Shown: positions 52,039 through 62,343 of the stretch, in pieces
Layout: each line of letters begins with the position of its first letter
Position numbering within the stretch: the stretch's first letter is position 1
From: Aestuariivirga litoralis
GTDB taxonomy: Bacteria > Pseudomonadota > Alphaproteobacteria > Rhizobiales > Aestuariivirgaceae
Direction of reading: 5' to 3'
NCBI RefSeq assembly: GCF_015714715.1
Contig: NZ_WAHS01000002.1
Location: 372,001 to 436,000, forward strand
Length of the DNA stretch: 64,000 nt
The notes under the pieces: generated by a model
Database searches by the model: none
What the model saw: only the letters and a program-made list of their open reading frames with translations
Told to the model about the DNA's origin: nothing
Translations under genes and position numbers: made by a program

Positions 52039-53532
52039 TCACACACTGCGCATCAAGTCCCGGTTGCGCTCATAGAGCGCGCGGAAGGTGGCATGCTGCC
52101 GATCATAAAGCGGTTTGACGGCCGGGTTCGGCGCAACATTACGCGCCGCCTTGTTCCATTCATTGATGTCCGAAGCCTTCACCGCGCCCACACCAAGTGC
52201 GGCGAGGAAGGCATCACCGTAAGACGCGCCCATCGTCTTGGCACGCACCGCCTGGGCAAAGCCCCCAATATCGGATGTGGCCTGCAGCCACACATCATTA
52301 TTGGTGCCGCCGCCCACCGCTTCGATATGCGACACCTGCTGGCCGGCATTGGCATAGGTCTCCATTACATGCCGCGTGCCGTGGCCGATACCTTCGAGCA
52401 GCGAACGATATACATCGCCGCGCGTATGCGTGAGGTTCAGCCCGAAGATCATGCCCTTGGCATCAGGATCATGGATGGGCGTGCGTTCGCCAGAGAAGTA
52501 AGGCAGCGCGACAAGTCCCTTGGCACCGGGCGGCGACAGAGCTGCTTCCTGCGCCAGCGCAATGGCACCCTGCTTGGCGTCTGTAAACTCATGGCTGAAC
52601 TGGTCGCGGAACCAATGTGTAAGCGTGCCGCTGGTGGCGAGGCCCGACATCGACGCATGCTGGCCCGGAAACAGCCAGGGCGCATACCACAGCCGCGCAT
52701 CCTGCCCGCGTGCAGCGGTGACCAGAATAATGAAAATGGTAGAGCCGTACATCAACATCATCTGGCCGGGTGCCAGCACGCCCACGCTCACTGCTTCGGC
52801 TGCGGCATCAATGGTGCCGGCGATGACAGGCGTTCCGGCGGCCAATCCGGTTTCCGCCGCAGCCTTTGCTGTGACTTCGCCCGCAATCTCGGTGGTCCAC
52901 ATCACGTCCGCGAGCTTGTCCTGACTGCAAATGCCTTTGGCAAAGCGCGGGCTCCATTTCTCTTCAGCCGGGCTGTAAAGCGGCTGCCACGATCCGGCGG
53001 AATAGTGATCAATCACATGCTTACCCGTAAGCCGGTGTACGATAAAGGTGGTGGAAGTGATGAACTTGTCGGCCTTGGCATAAAGCTCTGGCCGCTTGTT
53101 CTTCAGCCATTGGATTTTGGGCCCCACCGATTGGCTGGTGAGCGCATTGCCGGTTTCCGACAGCAGCACGGCCTCACCATATTCAGCGGTGAGCGCGCGG
53201 ATTTCCTCCGCCGCGCGTGTATCCACGCCATAGAGCACGCCATTCATCAGCGGGTTGCCGGCCTTGTCCACCGGCAGCATGCAGGGCCCGATGGCCGATG
53301 CGCCGATGGCCTTGATGCTTTTCGGATCGGCATTGGATTGCGCCAGCAGGCTTTGCGTCAGGCGCTTGAAATCACCCCACCAGTCAGCTTCAGCATCATG
53401 CTCGGCCCAGCCTGGTTGCGGCACCAGCATCTTGTGTTGATGCGCCGCCGTCGCCACGATCTCACCCGAGCCATCGACCAGCACACCCTTTGATTCAAAG
53501 GTGCCGATATCGATGCCGAGATAGAGGCTCAT
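52039..53532 (-). CDS. FGGY-family carbohydrate kinase (xylulokinase-like)
   Basis: A 497-residue sugar kinase of the FGGY family. LGIDIGTFESKGVLVDGSG is the phosphate-1 motif; SQSVGPKIQWLKNKRPE, GTIDAAAEAVSVGVLAPGQM and the C-terminal VGGGTNNDVWLQATSDIGG (adenosine-binding) are present. It resembles xylulokinases but the substrate cannot be fixed. Its start shares ATGA with the M42 gene stop. Confidence 0.9.
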   Translation of the reverse strand: MSLYLGIDIGTFESKGVLVDGSGEIVATAAHQHKMLVPQPGWAEHDAEADWWGDFKRLTQSLLAQSNADPKSIKAIGASAIGPCMLPVDKAGNPLMNGVLYGVDTRAAEEIRALTAEYGEAVLLSETGNALTSQSVGPKIQWLKNKRPELYAKADKFITSTTFIVHRLTGKHVIDHYSAGSWQPLYSPAEEKWSPRFAKGICSQDKLADVMWTTEIAGEVTAKAAAETGLAAGTPVIAGTIDAAAEAVSVGVLAPGQMMLMYGSTIFIILVTAARGQDARLWYAPWLFPGQHASMSGLATSGTLTHWFRDQFSHEFTDAKQGAIALAQEAALSPPGAKGLVALPYFSGERTPIHDPDAKGMIFGLNLTHTRGDVYRSLLEGIGHGTRHVMETYANAGQQVSHIEAVGGGTNNDVWLQATSDIGGFAQAVRAKTMGASYGDAFLAALGVGAVKASDINEWNKAARNVAPNPAVKPLYDRQHATFRALYERNRDLMRSV

Positions 53533-54638
53533 TGCGGATAGTCGTCCCGGTTCAAGCTGAAATCTGCACCGATGGCGGGCATCGCCGCGTTAAGCAGCTC
53601 GGTCAATTTCACCAGATCATCAATGGCGCAAACTTCCAGCGCGGAATGCGTATAGCGGCAGGGAAAGCCGATATCGATCGAAGCCACGCCCTGCCCGACC
53701 AGCTGCACGTAAGATGAATCCGTCAGCGCACCGATATGCGCGCTGCGCTGCAGGTTGATCTTCGCTTTGGCAGCCGTGCCATCAAACAGCTTCACGAGTG
53801 CGGGATGTGGAATGGTGCCATTCAATGTGCCTCGCCCATGAAAGCTGAACAGGCTCATCGCCGGGCCGCCGCCCAGAGCCACATCACCGCGCGCCGTCAT
53901 GTCAGGCGTATCAGTGGCAAGGACGAGATCAAGCTGGATAGCGATATCAGGCCGCAACACTTGCGCTGCCGTCACAGCACCACGCAGGTTGAATTCCTCC
54001 TGCACCGAAAACACCAGATGGATCGTCGGTTTGGCCGCCACTGATTGCAGCGCGCGCGCCACTTCGACCATCACGGCGCAAGCGCCACGATCATCAATGC
54101 TGGTGCCGCATAATCTGCCATCGCCCATTTCAAACGCACGCGGCGCATAGACAACCGGCGAGCCGACATCCACGCCCGCCGCCCGCACGGCAGCGGCAGA
54201 ACCAAAGCCTGCATCCACATAAAGCTCGGCATAGGGCAGCACTTTGTATTTTTCATCGGGCGTCGTGGCGTGATGGCTCTTGTTGGCGATGACGCCCGGC
54301 ACATCGCGTCCCTCGCCCACGCAGATTAAAACTTCCTGCGCCGCCAGCGCCCGCTCGGGCACGCCACCGAGACGCTCCAGCCGGATCAGCCCATTGGCTT
54401 CAATCTTGCGCACCACGAACCCCAACTGGTCCATATGCGCGAACAGCATCACCGAAGGCCGCTTGTCGTCGCCCTTCAGCGTGCAGATCAAATTACCGGT
54501 GCGATCCGAATGGCTGTCCAGCCCCAGCACTTTCAGTTCAGCCGCAAGGCGCTTGCGCACCCGCGTTTCATAACCGGAGAGGCCGGGGATCATCATCAGG
54601 TCAACAGTGAGGTCGGTCAGTCGCTTGGCCAGCGCCAT
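53529..54638 (-). CDS. M42 family metallopeptidase (SgcX/FrvX-like)
   Basis: A 369-residue di-zinc enzyme of peptidase family M42. All expected ligands are present: His/Asp in LFAHMDQLGFVV, bridging Asp in TSIDDRGACAV, catalytic Glu pair in FSVQEEFNLRG, Asp in ATDTPDM and His in YTHSALEVC. M42 proteins form large dodecameric aminopeptidases, but members inside sugar operons (SgcX, FrvX of Escherichia coli) have no proven substrate. It overlaps the btpA-like stop by 1 base and fgg by 4. Confidence 0.9.
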   Translation of the reverse strand: MALAKRLTDLTVDLMMIPGLSGYETRVRKRLAAELKVLGLDSHSDRTGNLICTLKGDDKRPSVMLFAHMDQLGFVVRKIEANGLIRLERLGGVPERALAAQEVLICVGEGRDVPGVIANKSHHATTPDEKYKVLPYAELYVDAGFGSAAAVRAAGVDVGSPVVYAPRAFEMGDGRLCGTSIDDRGACAVMVEVARALQSVAAKPTIHLVFSVQEEFNLRGAVTAAQVLRPDIAIQLDLVLATDTPDMTARGDVALGGGPAMSLFSFHGRGTLNGTIPHPALVKLFDGTAAKAKINLQRSAHIGALTDSSYVQLVGQGVASIDIGFPCRYTHSALEVCAIDDLVKLTELLNAAMPAIGADFSLNRDDYPQ

Positions 54639-55447
54639 TAGTGCCCCCTCGCCTTGCGGGCTTCCGCCATGAAGCGCGCGGCACGGTCACCATCCACCGC
54701 GTTCCAGGTATTGCCATCAACTTTCAACGATGAGCCGACGATGCAACCATCGGCCAGCTTCAACACCTCACCCACGGTTTCAGCTTTCACGCCTGTATTG
54801 GCCAGCACCGGAGTATCTGGCAACACGCGCTTCACCGAGCCCAGATCAGACATGGCCGGCGCTTCACCAGTGATCGCACCGGAAACCAGAATGGCATCGG
54901 GGATCGAGGAAAACACCGCACTGCGCGCCCGGTCCGGCAGGCTGCGCGCATCGAGTGACGCCGCAAATTCTGCCGACACATTGAACAACATAGCCAGATC
55001 ATCGCGCTGCAATCGCGAGCGGTAGCGCATCGCCTTGCCCGCATTGGTCTGCCACAAGCCCATGTCCGAGGCATAAAGCCCGGTATAGATTTCGCGCACG
55101 AAAGCCGCACCCGTGGCCGCCGCCAGCGCCACACTGGCCATGCCATCCCACAGCACATTCACACCGAAGGGCACTTTGATTTCGGATTTCAGCACGCCGA
55201 TCACATGCGCCATGGTGGCGGTGGAGGCTGTGTCCACTTCGAATTCATAAGGCCGGTCATTTTCATTGCCGAACATCACGGCATCCACGCCTGCTGCCTG
55301 TAAGGCGCGCAGGTCCTTGCGCGCGCCTTCGATGATGGCATCTACTCCACCCGCCGCATCATAAAGCGGCGTGCCGGGCAGCGCACCCAGATGCACCATG
55401 GCGATGACCGGCTTGGTGCCGCCGAAGATTTTTCCAAAGCGTTGCAT
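54638..55447 (-). CDS. BtpA/SgcQ family protein
   Basis: A 269-residue TIM-barrel protein of the BtpA family. KPVIAMVHLGALPGTPLYD, VDAVMFGNENDRPYEFEVD, PFGVNVLWDGMASVALAAA and PVLANTGVKAETVGEVLKLADGCIVG are typical. BtpA was first linked to photosystem I build-up in cyanobacteria; in heterotrophs (SgcQ) it belongs to sugar clusters and its reaction is unknown. ATG 55447 gives the usual start; ATG 55477 would overlap the ATPase gene by 26 bases. Confidence 0.88.
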   Translation of the reverse strand: MQRFGKIFGGTKPVIAMVHLGALPGTPLYDAAGGVDAIIEGARKDLRALQAAGVDAVMFGNENDRPYEFEVDTASTATMAHVIGVLKSEIKVPFGVNVLWDGMASVALAAATGAAFVREIYTGLYASDMGLWQTNAGKAMRYRSRLQRDDLAMLFNVSAEFAASLDARSLPDRARSAVFSSIPDAILVSGAITGEAPAMSDLGSVKRVLPDTPVLANTGVKAETVGEVLKLADGCIVGSSLKVDGNTWNAVDGDRAARFMAEARKARGH

Positions 55448-55451
55448 GGGA

Positions 55452-56518
<1,067 letters not shown>

Positions 56519-56522
<4 letters not shown>

Positions 56523-57415
56523 CCGTTTCCTTGTGGTCCCATGACCAGCTTGCCGCTGACATAGGCCGCCGCTGTTTGGTTTGCGGCGCGGGCAGCTTCA
56601 ATCAAATTTTGCTTTTGGGCAAGAGCGAGTGCCAATTGGCCAATAAAGCAGTCACCCGCGCCATGGGTTGATGCAACCTGAATGGGAATGGGTGCAATGA
56701 TCACAGGGTCGCCTTGCGCCGGTGCCACCACCAATCCATCGCCACCCAGAGTGATAACGATTTCGCGCCCAAGCGCTTTGAGTTTTGACAAAGCCTTGAT
56801 GGTCGAGGCGGCATCATTGACTTCAAGGCCCGACATCATCGCCGCTTCTACCCGGTTGACCACCAGCACATCCGTGAACGCAGCCAATGCGGCAGGCTGC
56901 GCCCGCGCTGGGGCGGCATTGAGGATCACTTTCGCCCCTGCGGCCTTGGCCAACCGCGCCGCTTCAATATTGATCGCCTCGTCGATTTCATTTTGCAGCA
57001 CCAGAACGGAAAACTTACCGACCTTGCTGAGTGCGGCTGAAACCTGATCTTGTCTCAGCGTGAGGTTCGAGCCCGACACAATCACCGCGCCATAATCACC
57101 CTGAGCATTGAGAATGGCCACGCTCATGCCGCTGCCTATTTTGGGATCAGTGGTCACGGCGCTGGAATCAACACCGCAGGTTTTCAAATTGGTCAGCAGC
57201 CGCTGCCCGAAATCATCCGCACCCACTTGAGAGATCATCGCCGTCCGCGCACCCAGCCTTGCTGCCATGCAGGCCTGGTTGCCACCCTTGCCGCCGCACA
57301 CCATGCGCCAGGATGAGCCGCGCGCCGTCTCATCAATCATCGGCAGGCTTTGCGCTTCCACCACAATGTCGAGATGCAGGCTGCCCACCACGACAATGTC
57401 GAACCCGCCCGCCAT
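56519..57415 (-). CDS. PfkB-family carbohydrate kinase (ribokinase-like)
   Basis: A 298-residue sugar kinase. VVVGSLHLDIVVEAQSLP at the N terminus, CGGKGGNQACMAARLGA (substrate-binding Gly-Gly-Lys-Gly-x-Asn) and the catalytic anion hole THGAGDCFIGQLALA near residue 250 are intact. This motif set is closest to ribokinase. The operon also has an FGGY kinase, so two phosphorylation steps or two entry points are likely. Confidence 0.92.
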
Positions 57416-57421
57416 CAGCTT

Positions 57422-58399
57422 CTAACGCGCCGCATAGAGCATCTGGGTGATGATGCCTTGCGCCGCAACGGCATCCTGCTTCGCCGTCGCTTCGGCCAGG
57501 CCATTATGCTTTTCAAGCTTCTCGGCAATCGCCGCCAGTGCTTCCACCGTGGCGATATTGGCCGCGCATTCCGCCACCGGATCAAGATTGGTGATATCGG
57601 GGAAGGTGTCGAAATAAATCGCGGCGCTGTAATCCATCTTGCGCAAAGCCAGCAGCAATTCCAGCGTCTGCAGCGGATGCACCGATCCCACCATCAAGCC
57701 ATCATCGCGCTTGCCGTAACCATCATTGAGGTGAATGCCCAGCAGCCGTGAATGCCGCGCAATCAGCATGGCCGCGAAGGCCGGCATTTCCTCGGCATAA
57801 AGCACATGGGCAAAATCCAGCGTCACGCCCAGATTCGGCCGGGCAATATCCTTGATCGCCAGCAACGTGGTCGCGGCATCCGGCATCAAGGCGTAGGAGC
57901 GTGGCTCATTGGGCTTGTATTCAATGCTGATATCGACGGCCTTGTCATGGTCCGCCACTTCCACCATTGCTTCAATCGTGTGCTGCCACTGCGCGGCGTA
58001 ATCGGCTTGGAAGGAATAATCGAACCCATCATTGCCCATCCACAGCGTCATCAGATTACCGCCAAGCCCGCGCATTTCATCAATGCCCTTCTTGGTCAGA
58101 TCAATCGCGGCACGCCGTACTTTTGCATCCGGATGCGTGAAGGCACCCAGCTTGAAACCCACCTCGGTATAATAGCGCATGGCAAAACCGTTGAGCGCGA
58201 TGCCGTTATCCTTGAGGCAAGCGGCGATTTCAGCCGGCTTATGGTTCTGCAGATGATCGGGATAGTTGAGGTCCACCGCCGTCAGCCCCTTCACCTTCGC
58301 AGCGCGCGTGATGAGATCAAGTGTCGTCGGCTTCTTGCCGCCCCAATCACCATTGCGGAATGAATTGAGCCGTGAGGCGTAGTGATAGCGGAATGCCAA
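57422..58399 (-). CDS. Sugar phosphate isomerase/epimerase (xylose-isomerase-like TIM barrel)
   Basis: A 325-residue TIM-barrel protein of the AP-endonuclease-2/xylose isomerase-like group. The metal-ligand Glu and Asp/His residues sit in ISIEYKPNEPRSYALMP, VTLDFAHVLYAEE and GIHLNDGYGKRDDGLMVGSV. These enzymes convert aldoses, ketoses or inosose-type sugars. Translation starts at TTG 58399 with GGGAGAG just upstream; there is no ATG nearby. Substrate unknown. Confidence 0.87.
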   Translation of the reverse strand: MAFRYHYASRLNSFRNGDWGGKKPTTLDLITRAAKVKGLTAVDLNYPDHLQNHKPAEIAACLKDNGIALNGFAMRYYTEVGFKLGAFTHPDAKVRRAAIDLTKKGIDEMRGLGGNLMTLWMGNDGFDYSFQADYAAQWQHTIEAMVEVADHDKAVDISIEYKPNEPRSYALMPDAATTLLAIKDIARPNLGVTLDFAHVLYAEEMPAFAAMLIARHSRLLGIHLNDGYGKRDDGLMVGSVHPLQTLELLLALRKMDYSAAIYFDTFPDITNLDPVAECAANIATVEALAAIAEKLEKHNGLAEATAKQDAVAAQGIITQMLYAAR

Positions 58400-58432
58400 A
58401 TCTCTCTCCCTGGATTTCGCTGGGACCTTACA

Positions 58433-58885
58433 TCAACGTTTGTCGAAAATCACACCCATGGTGAAAATGAAACAGCCGTAAGGCCGAAACTCGGATGTGC
58501 GCACCACGCAGAAGCCTTTCTTCGCCGCCTCGTAAAAGGCAAAACGCTCCAGCCGCTCCATGCCCACCTCACGGCCTTCCGCCGCTTTCGCAATCGCATG
58601 AACCTCACTCTGCATCGGCAGGATTTCCTCTGGCTTGCCCACCACCTGCATGCAGGAAACCGGGTGCTCGATAAAATCATCCAGCGGCATCACTGAAAGG
58701 ATCGCCTCGGTAGCCTGCGGGATATCCAGCCCCGGCAGCTCGATCAGCTTGCCCGTGCTGGTATGGCGCGCCACGTCATGGGCCGGGAAATTGCGGTCCA
58801 CCAGAACCAGCTTTTCAGCATGGCCCATGGAAGCGAGGCACCACAAAAGATCGGGGCTGAGCGCGGAGGAGACATTCTTGAGCAA
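58433..58885 (-). CDS. RbsD/FucU family sugar mutarotase
   Basis: A 150-residue protein that interconverts sugar anomers. Typical marks are SPDLLWCLASMGHAEKLVLV with the catalytic His, DRNFPAHDVARHT and the C-terminal FRPYGCFIFTMGVI. It starts with TTG 58885 (MLKNVSSALSPDLL) with AAGGA 9 bases upstream. It is the first gene of the long sugar operon and its closest relatives by motif are L-fucose mutarotases (FucU). Confidence 0.9.
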   Translation of the reverse strand: MLKNVSSALSPDLLWCLASMGHAEKLVLVDRNFPAHDVARHTSTGKLIELPGLDIPQATEAILSVMPLDDFIEHPVSCMQVVGKPEEILPMQSEVHAIAKAAEGREVGMERLERFAFYEAAKKGFCVVRTSEFRPYGCFIFTMGVIFDKR

Positions 58886-58926
58886 GGCGGGCTTTCCTTT
58901 TCGGCGGAGCCTACATCAAATGCCCG

Positions 58927-59520
58927 CTACCGCAAAACCTGTACGCCCTGCTCGGTGACGATGGCATCGAGCCTGATGTCATGCGGCTGCGGCTGGATGG
59001 ATGCGATCTGCGCGGATTGCGCACCCACGCCGATCACAAATGGTCTGGGCGATGCGGCCGCCAGCGTCCGGTCAAAATACCCGCCGCCATAACCCAGCCG
59101 GTAGCAAGCAGCGTCCCAGCCGACGAGTGGCGCGAGTGAAATCTCAGGATAAACAATCCCCGCCGATGCCGGCGGCACCGGAATATTCCAGAAGCCCTTT
59201 TCCATTTTCGTGTCTGGCGTCCAATGCCTGAACACCAGCGGCGCTTTCACTGTCTCGACCACTGGCAGCGCCACGACAGCGCCCCGCTGATGCAGCCGGT
59301 GCATCCAGAAGCGCAAGTCATATTCAGCCTTGATCGGCCAATAGGCAGAAACGATGAGGCCTGAAACATCACCGTATTTCTGGCCAAGCAGCGCATCAAG
59401 ATGCCGCGCCAAAGCATGCGCCTGGGCTGCCCGTGCGTCAGCCGTCAAAGCAAGCCGTTCGGCCTTCAGCCTCTGGCGTTCACCCGAACGCCACTGCGCG
59501 AGTTCAGCAGATAGTGCCAT
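58927..59520 (-). CDS. 5-formyltetrahydrofolate cyclo-ligase
   Basis: Converts 5-formyl-THF to 5,10-methenyl-THF with ATP. 197 residues. WRSGERQRLKAERLALTADA at the N terminus, IVSAYWPIKAEYDLRFWM, and the C-terminal LAPLVGWDAACYRLGYGGGYFDRTL (ATP/folate site) are conserved. It starts 42 bases upstream of the sugar operon on the same strand and may be read through into it, but its role is folate metabolism. Confidence 0.95.
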   Translation of the reverse strand: MALSAELAQWRSGERQRLKAERLALTADARAAQAHALARHLDALLGQKYGDVSGLIVSAYWPIKAEYDLRFWMHRLHQRGAVVALPVVETVKAPLVFRHWTPDTKMEKGFWNIPVPPASAGIVYPEISLAPLVGWDAACYRLGYGGGYFDRTLAAASPRPFVIGVGAQSAQIASIQPQPHDIRLDAIVTEQGVQVLR

Positions 59521-59600
59521 AGGGTCAACTTACGCCCGTCGCCCCTTGAATGCCCACGCACAATCCGGCATGCCTGCCCGCATTCAAAAGCAGAGACATC

Positions 59601-60281
59601 ATGGCCGAGCCCAAACAGTTCAAATTCTTCTCCCCCATCCTTGCCGGTGCATCGCTGGATGAGCGCCTCTGGGCCTGCTTCGGTGCATTGCTGGCGATTT
59701 GCGTGACTGGATCAATCTCGGCCTTTTTGCTGGGCCATGGATTTCTGCTGCCCTTGATCGTGGCGCCCATTGGCGCTTCAGCCGTTCTGGTCTTCGCCGT
59801 GCCCGCCAGCCCCTTGGCCCAGCCCTGGCCGGTGATCGGCGGCAATACCATTTCCGCACTTGTCGGCGTCGCCACCGTGCAACTGGTGCCCGATCCGCTT
59901 TACGCCACCGGCATCGCCGTGTGCCTGGCGATCCTCGCCATGTCCTTCACCCGCTCGCTGCATCCGCCCGGCGGGGCTGCGGCGCTGACTGCGGTGATCG
60001 GCGGCGCTGCGATCAGGGACGGCGGCTTTGTATTTCCGTTTGTGCCGGTGGCGCTCAATTCCATTATTCTGGTCGGGTTGGGATTTATGTTCCACAAATT
60101 CTCGCAGCACAGCTATCCGCACAAGCCGGTAAAGGCGCCCACGCCAAGCCTCGGCTTCACATCCCAAGACATCGACGGCGCACTGGCCGACATGCATGAA
60201 ACTTTCGATATCGACCGCGGTGACCTTGAGGCCCTGCTGCGCCTCATCGAGCAACGCGCCGCCCAGCGCACAACCAAATAA
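59601..60281 (+). CDS. HPP family membrane protein
   Basis: A 226-residue inner-membrane protein with about four helices and the family motif SLHPPGGAAALTAV (about residues 122-135). FFSPILAGASLDERLWACFG is the family start. HPP proteins of chloroplasts and cyanobacteria take part in nitrite transport; the role in this organism is unknown. A cytoplasmic tail of about 60 residues follows the last helix. ATG 59601 is preferred to the longer open frame from 59550. Confidence 0.9.
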   Translation: MAEPKQFKFFSPILAGASLDERLWACFGALLAICVTGSISAFLLGHGFLLPLIVAPIGASAVLVFAVPASPLAQPWPVIGGNTISALVGVATVQLVPDPLYATGIAVCLAILAMSFTRSLHPPGGAAALTAVIGGAAIRDGGFVFPFVPVALNSIILVGLGFMFHKFSQHSYPHKPVKAPTPSLGFTSQDIDGALADMHETFDIDRGDLEALLRLIEQRAAQRTTK

Positions 60282-60285
60282 GGGA

Positions 60286-60362
60286 TGGCGTCCCGGAAGG
60301 GATTCGAACCCCTGACCCCAGGTTTAGGAAACCTGTGCTCTATCCTGCTGAGCTACCGAGAC
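60286..60362 (-). tRNA. tRNA-Arg (anticodon CCT)
   Basis: A full 77-base cloverleaf on the minus strand: acceptor GTCTCGG / CCGGGAC, D arm AGCTCAGCAGGATAGAGC, anticodon arm CAGGT-TTCCTAA-ACCTG with anticodon CCT, T arm AGGGG-TTCGAAT-CCCTT, discriminator G and encoded CCA. It reads AGG arginine codons. Confidence 0.98.
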
Positions 60363-60391
60363 GTGGAGCGAGAGCTAGCACGGGTTTCGTG

Positions 60392-60985
60392 TCAAATCAA
60401 AGTGTAGTGGACAGGCCTTGGCGTGCCGTCGCCGCCATTGACCGGCGTGATATCCATCGGGCAGGCCGACATGATCAGGATGCAATCCATCAAGGCTTTC
60501 AGCACCATGGTATCGCCGGGCTTGGTCGTTGGCCGCTTCAGTTCCATGGCGCTGTCATGGGTGATTGCAACATTCATCCAGATGTTGAGCGGGTTGGGCA
60601 CAGCTGTCGCGTCAAAGCCCGCTTCGAACAGGGCTTCCATGAAATTGTCGCGGCAGTTCCGGTGCCCAGGCGCGCAGCCGTAATATTTGTACATCCACTT
60701 GTCGCAAGCCGGGCACAGCGTGTCATGGATGGCGCCTGATGTGTCTTCCTCGATCAACAGCATCTGCGCGCGGCGGTTGGTGAGGAGAATATCGCCCTGT
60801 TGCGGGAACAGTTTGCCCAGAAGCCGGCGCGAATGTTCAACCGACATGAACTCGCTGGTGTCATTCCAGCTCAGCGCCCAGAAATCCACCGTCTGGCCGC
60901 CGAATGTATTAATCAGCTTGAGGCGCTGCCCCTTCCTGATCGCCACGGCCTTGCCATGGCCGCCGGGGACTTCGATCAGCTCCAT
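60392..60985 (-). CDS. DUF1989 protein (urea-carboxylase-associated type)
   Basis: A 197-residue DUF1989 protein. GGHGKAVAIRKGQRLKLINT and QTVDFWALSWNDTSEFMSVE open the fold; the metal-binding CPACDKWMYKYYG plus CAPGHRNC gives four Cys. Two DUF1989 proteins (CgdA/CgdB) form the carboxyguanidine deiminase of guanidine breakdown; here there is only one copy and no carboxylase. ATG 60985 follows the aminotransferase stop by 2 bases; a TTG further up would overlap it. Confidence 0.87.
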   Translation of the reverse strand: MELIEVPGGHGKAVAIRKGQRLKLINTFGGQTVDFWALSWNDTSEFMSVEHSRRLLGKLFPQQGDILLTNRRAQMLLIEEDTSGAIHDTLCPACDKWMYKYYGCAPGHRNCRDNFMEALFEAGFDATAVPNPLNIWMNVAITHDSAMELKRPTTKPGDTMVLKALMDCILIMSACPMDITPVNGGDGTPRPVHYTLI

Positions 60986-60987
60986 GC

Positions 60988-62310
60988 TCACAGCCCCGCC
61001 AGAACTTGCCGCACGGATTTGCCCAGCTTGTCGCAAATTTCGGAAAGTTCTGCGTCGCTGGCATTATAAGGCGGTGAGATGATCACCACATCGCCATTCA
61101 CACCATCGGCATTGCCACCCACCGGATAGCAGATCAGCCCGTTTTCAAACGCCTTCTGCCGCACCTGCATGAATACTTTCTGCGCGGCTGGAAACGGTGT
61201 TTTGGTGGCGCGGTCCTGCACCAGTTCAATCGCCTGGAAATAGCCGCGCCCGCGAATATCGCCCACATGCTCGATGCCGCTCACAGCTTCGGCGATCAGC
61301 GCCCGCAGCTTGCCTTCCTGCGCCGCCACGCGCTCCACCAGCTTTTCGCGCGTTACGATTTTCTGCACGGCAACGCCCGCCGCGCAGCAGGCGGTGTGGC
61401 CGGTGAAAGTATGCCCGGTTTGCGGCGCGTGGCTGATGCCTTCGCTGATCCTGTCGGAATAAATCGCAGCACCCAGTGGCAGATAACCCGCCGCCAGCCC
61501 CTTGGCGACGGACATGATGTCGGGCCACACGCCGTCTTTCTCCAGCGCGCGCCAGGTGCCGGTGCGGCCCGCGCCGCACATCACTTCATCGGAGATCATC
61601 ACCACGCCATGCCGGTCACAAATCTCGCGCACCCGCTTGGCGTAAGTCGGCGGGGCCGGCACGCAGCCACCTGCTGCGCCCACCACAGGTTCGAAAATGA
61701 AAGCCGCCACTTTGTCAGCGCCAGCTTTCAGAATGGCCTGCTCCAATTCCTGCGCCGCAACTTCGGCCAGCGTGTCCGGCGTGGCGCCAGCGATGGGACG
61801 ATAGGCATTCGCCGGAGAAATACGGATCACATCAAGAAGTGAGCCTTCAAAGGCCGCCTTGCGTTCAAGGAAGCCCGAGACCGACAAGGCCCCCAGCGTG
61901 TTGCCATGCCAGCTGCGTTCACGCGCGATGAATTTGCGGCGTGATTTCTGCCCGATGCCGGTTTGATATTGCAGCGCCAGTTTCAGGCAGCTTTCCACCG
62001 CCTCGGACCCGCCGGTCACAAACACCATATGCTTGAGCGTCCCACCGCAACGCGCTGCGATGATTTCGGTCAGCTCTTCCAGCGCATCGGTGGTGAACTG
62101 GAATCTGTAGCCATGCGCCAGCCGCGAAAGCTGATCGGTGATCGCAGCATTCACTTCCTCATTGCCATGGCCGATGGCATAGACGGCCGGGCCGCCCGAA
62201 CCGTCGATATAAATCTTGCCCTCCACATCGTGAAGGTAACTCCCCATGCCGTGGGAAACCTTGGGCATGTTGGAAACGGCATGGATTGAAGTTGGCAAGG
62301 GGGTGCTCAT
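60988..62310 (-). CDS. Class III PLP-dependent aminotransferase
   Basis: A 440-residue aminotransferase of the omega-amino acid / diamine type. FVTGGSEAVESCLKLALQYQ (phosphate-binding), RSWHGNTLGALSVSG, ISDEVMCGAGRTGTWRALE (cofactor Asp) and SVAKGLAAGYLPLGA with the PLP Lys are all seen. It moves an amino group from an omega-amino compound to pyruvate or 2-oxoglutarate. It is translated together with the DUF1989 gene, which hints at a nitrogen-rich substrate such as a guanidino or ureido compound. Confidence 0.92.
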   Translation of the reverse strand: MSTPLPTSIHAVSNMPKVSHGMGSYLHDVEGKIYIDGSGGPAVYAIGHGNEEVNAAITDQLSRLAHGYRFQFTTDALEELTEIIAARCGGTLKHMVFVTGGSEAVESCLKLALQYQTGIGQKSRRKFIARERSWHGNTLGALSVSGFLERKAAFEGSLLDVIRISPANAYRPIAGATPDTLAEVAAQELEQAILKAGADKVAAFIFEPVVGAAGGCVPAPPTYAKRVREICDRHGVVMISDEVMCGAGRTGTWRALEKDGVWPDIMSVAKGLAAGYLPLGAAIYSDRISEGISHAPQTGHTFTGHTACCAAGVAVQKIVTREKLVERVAAQEGKLRALIAEAVSGIEHVGDIRGRGYFQAIELVQDRATKTPFPAAQKVFMQVRQKAFENGLICYPVGGNADGVNGDVVIISPPYNASDAELSEICDKLGKSVRQVLAGL

Positions 62311-62343
62311 CGGATTACTCTATCAACATCAGGGAGAAGAACA

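Noticed and set aside
60286-60362. tRNA-linked genomic island or attachment site.
   Set aside because: No integrase or phage genes lie on either side, and I saw no direct repeat of the tRNA 3' end.
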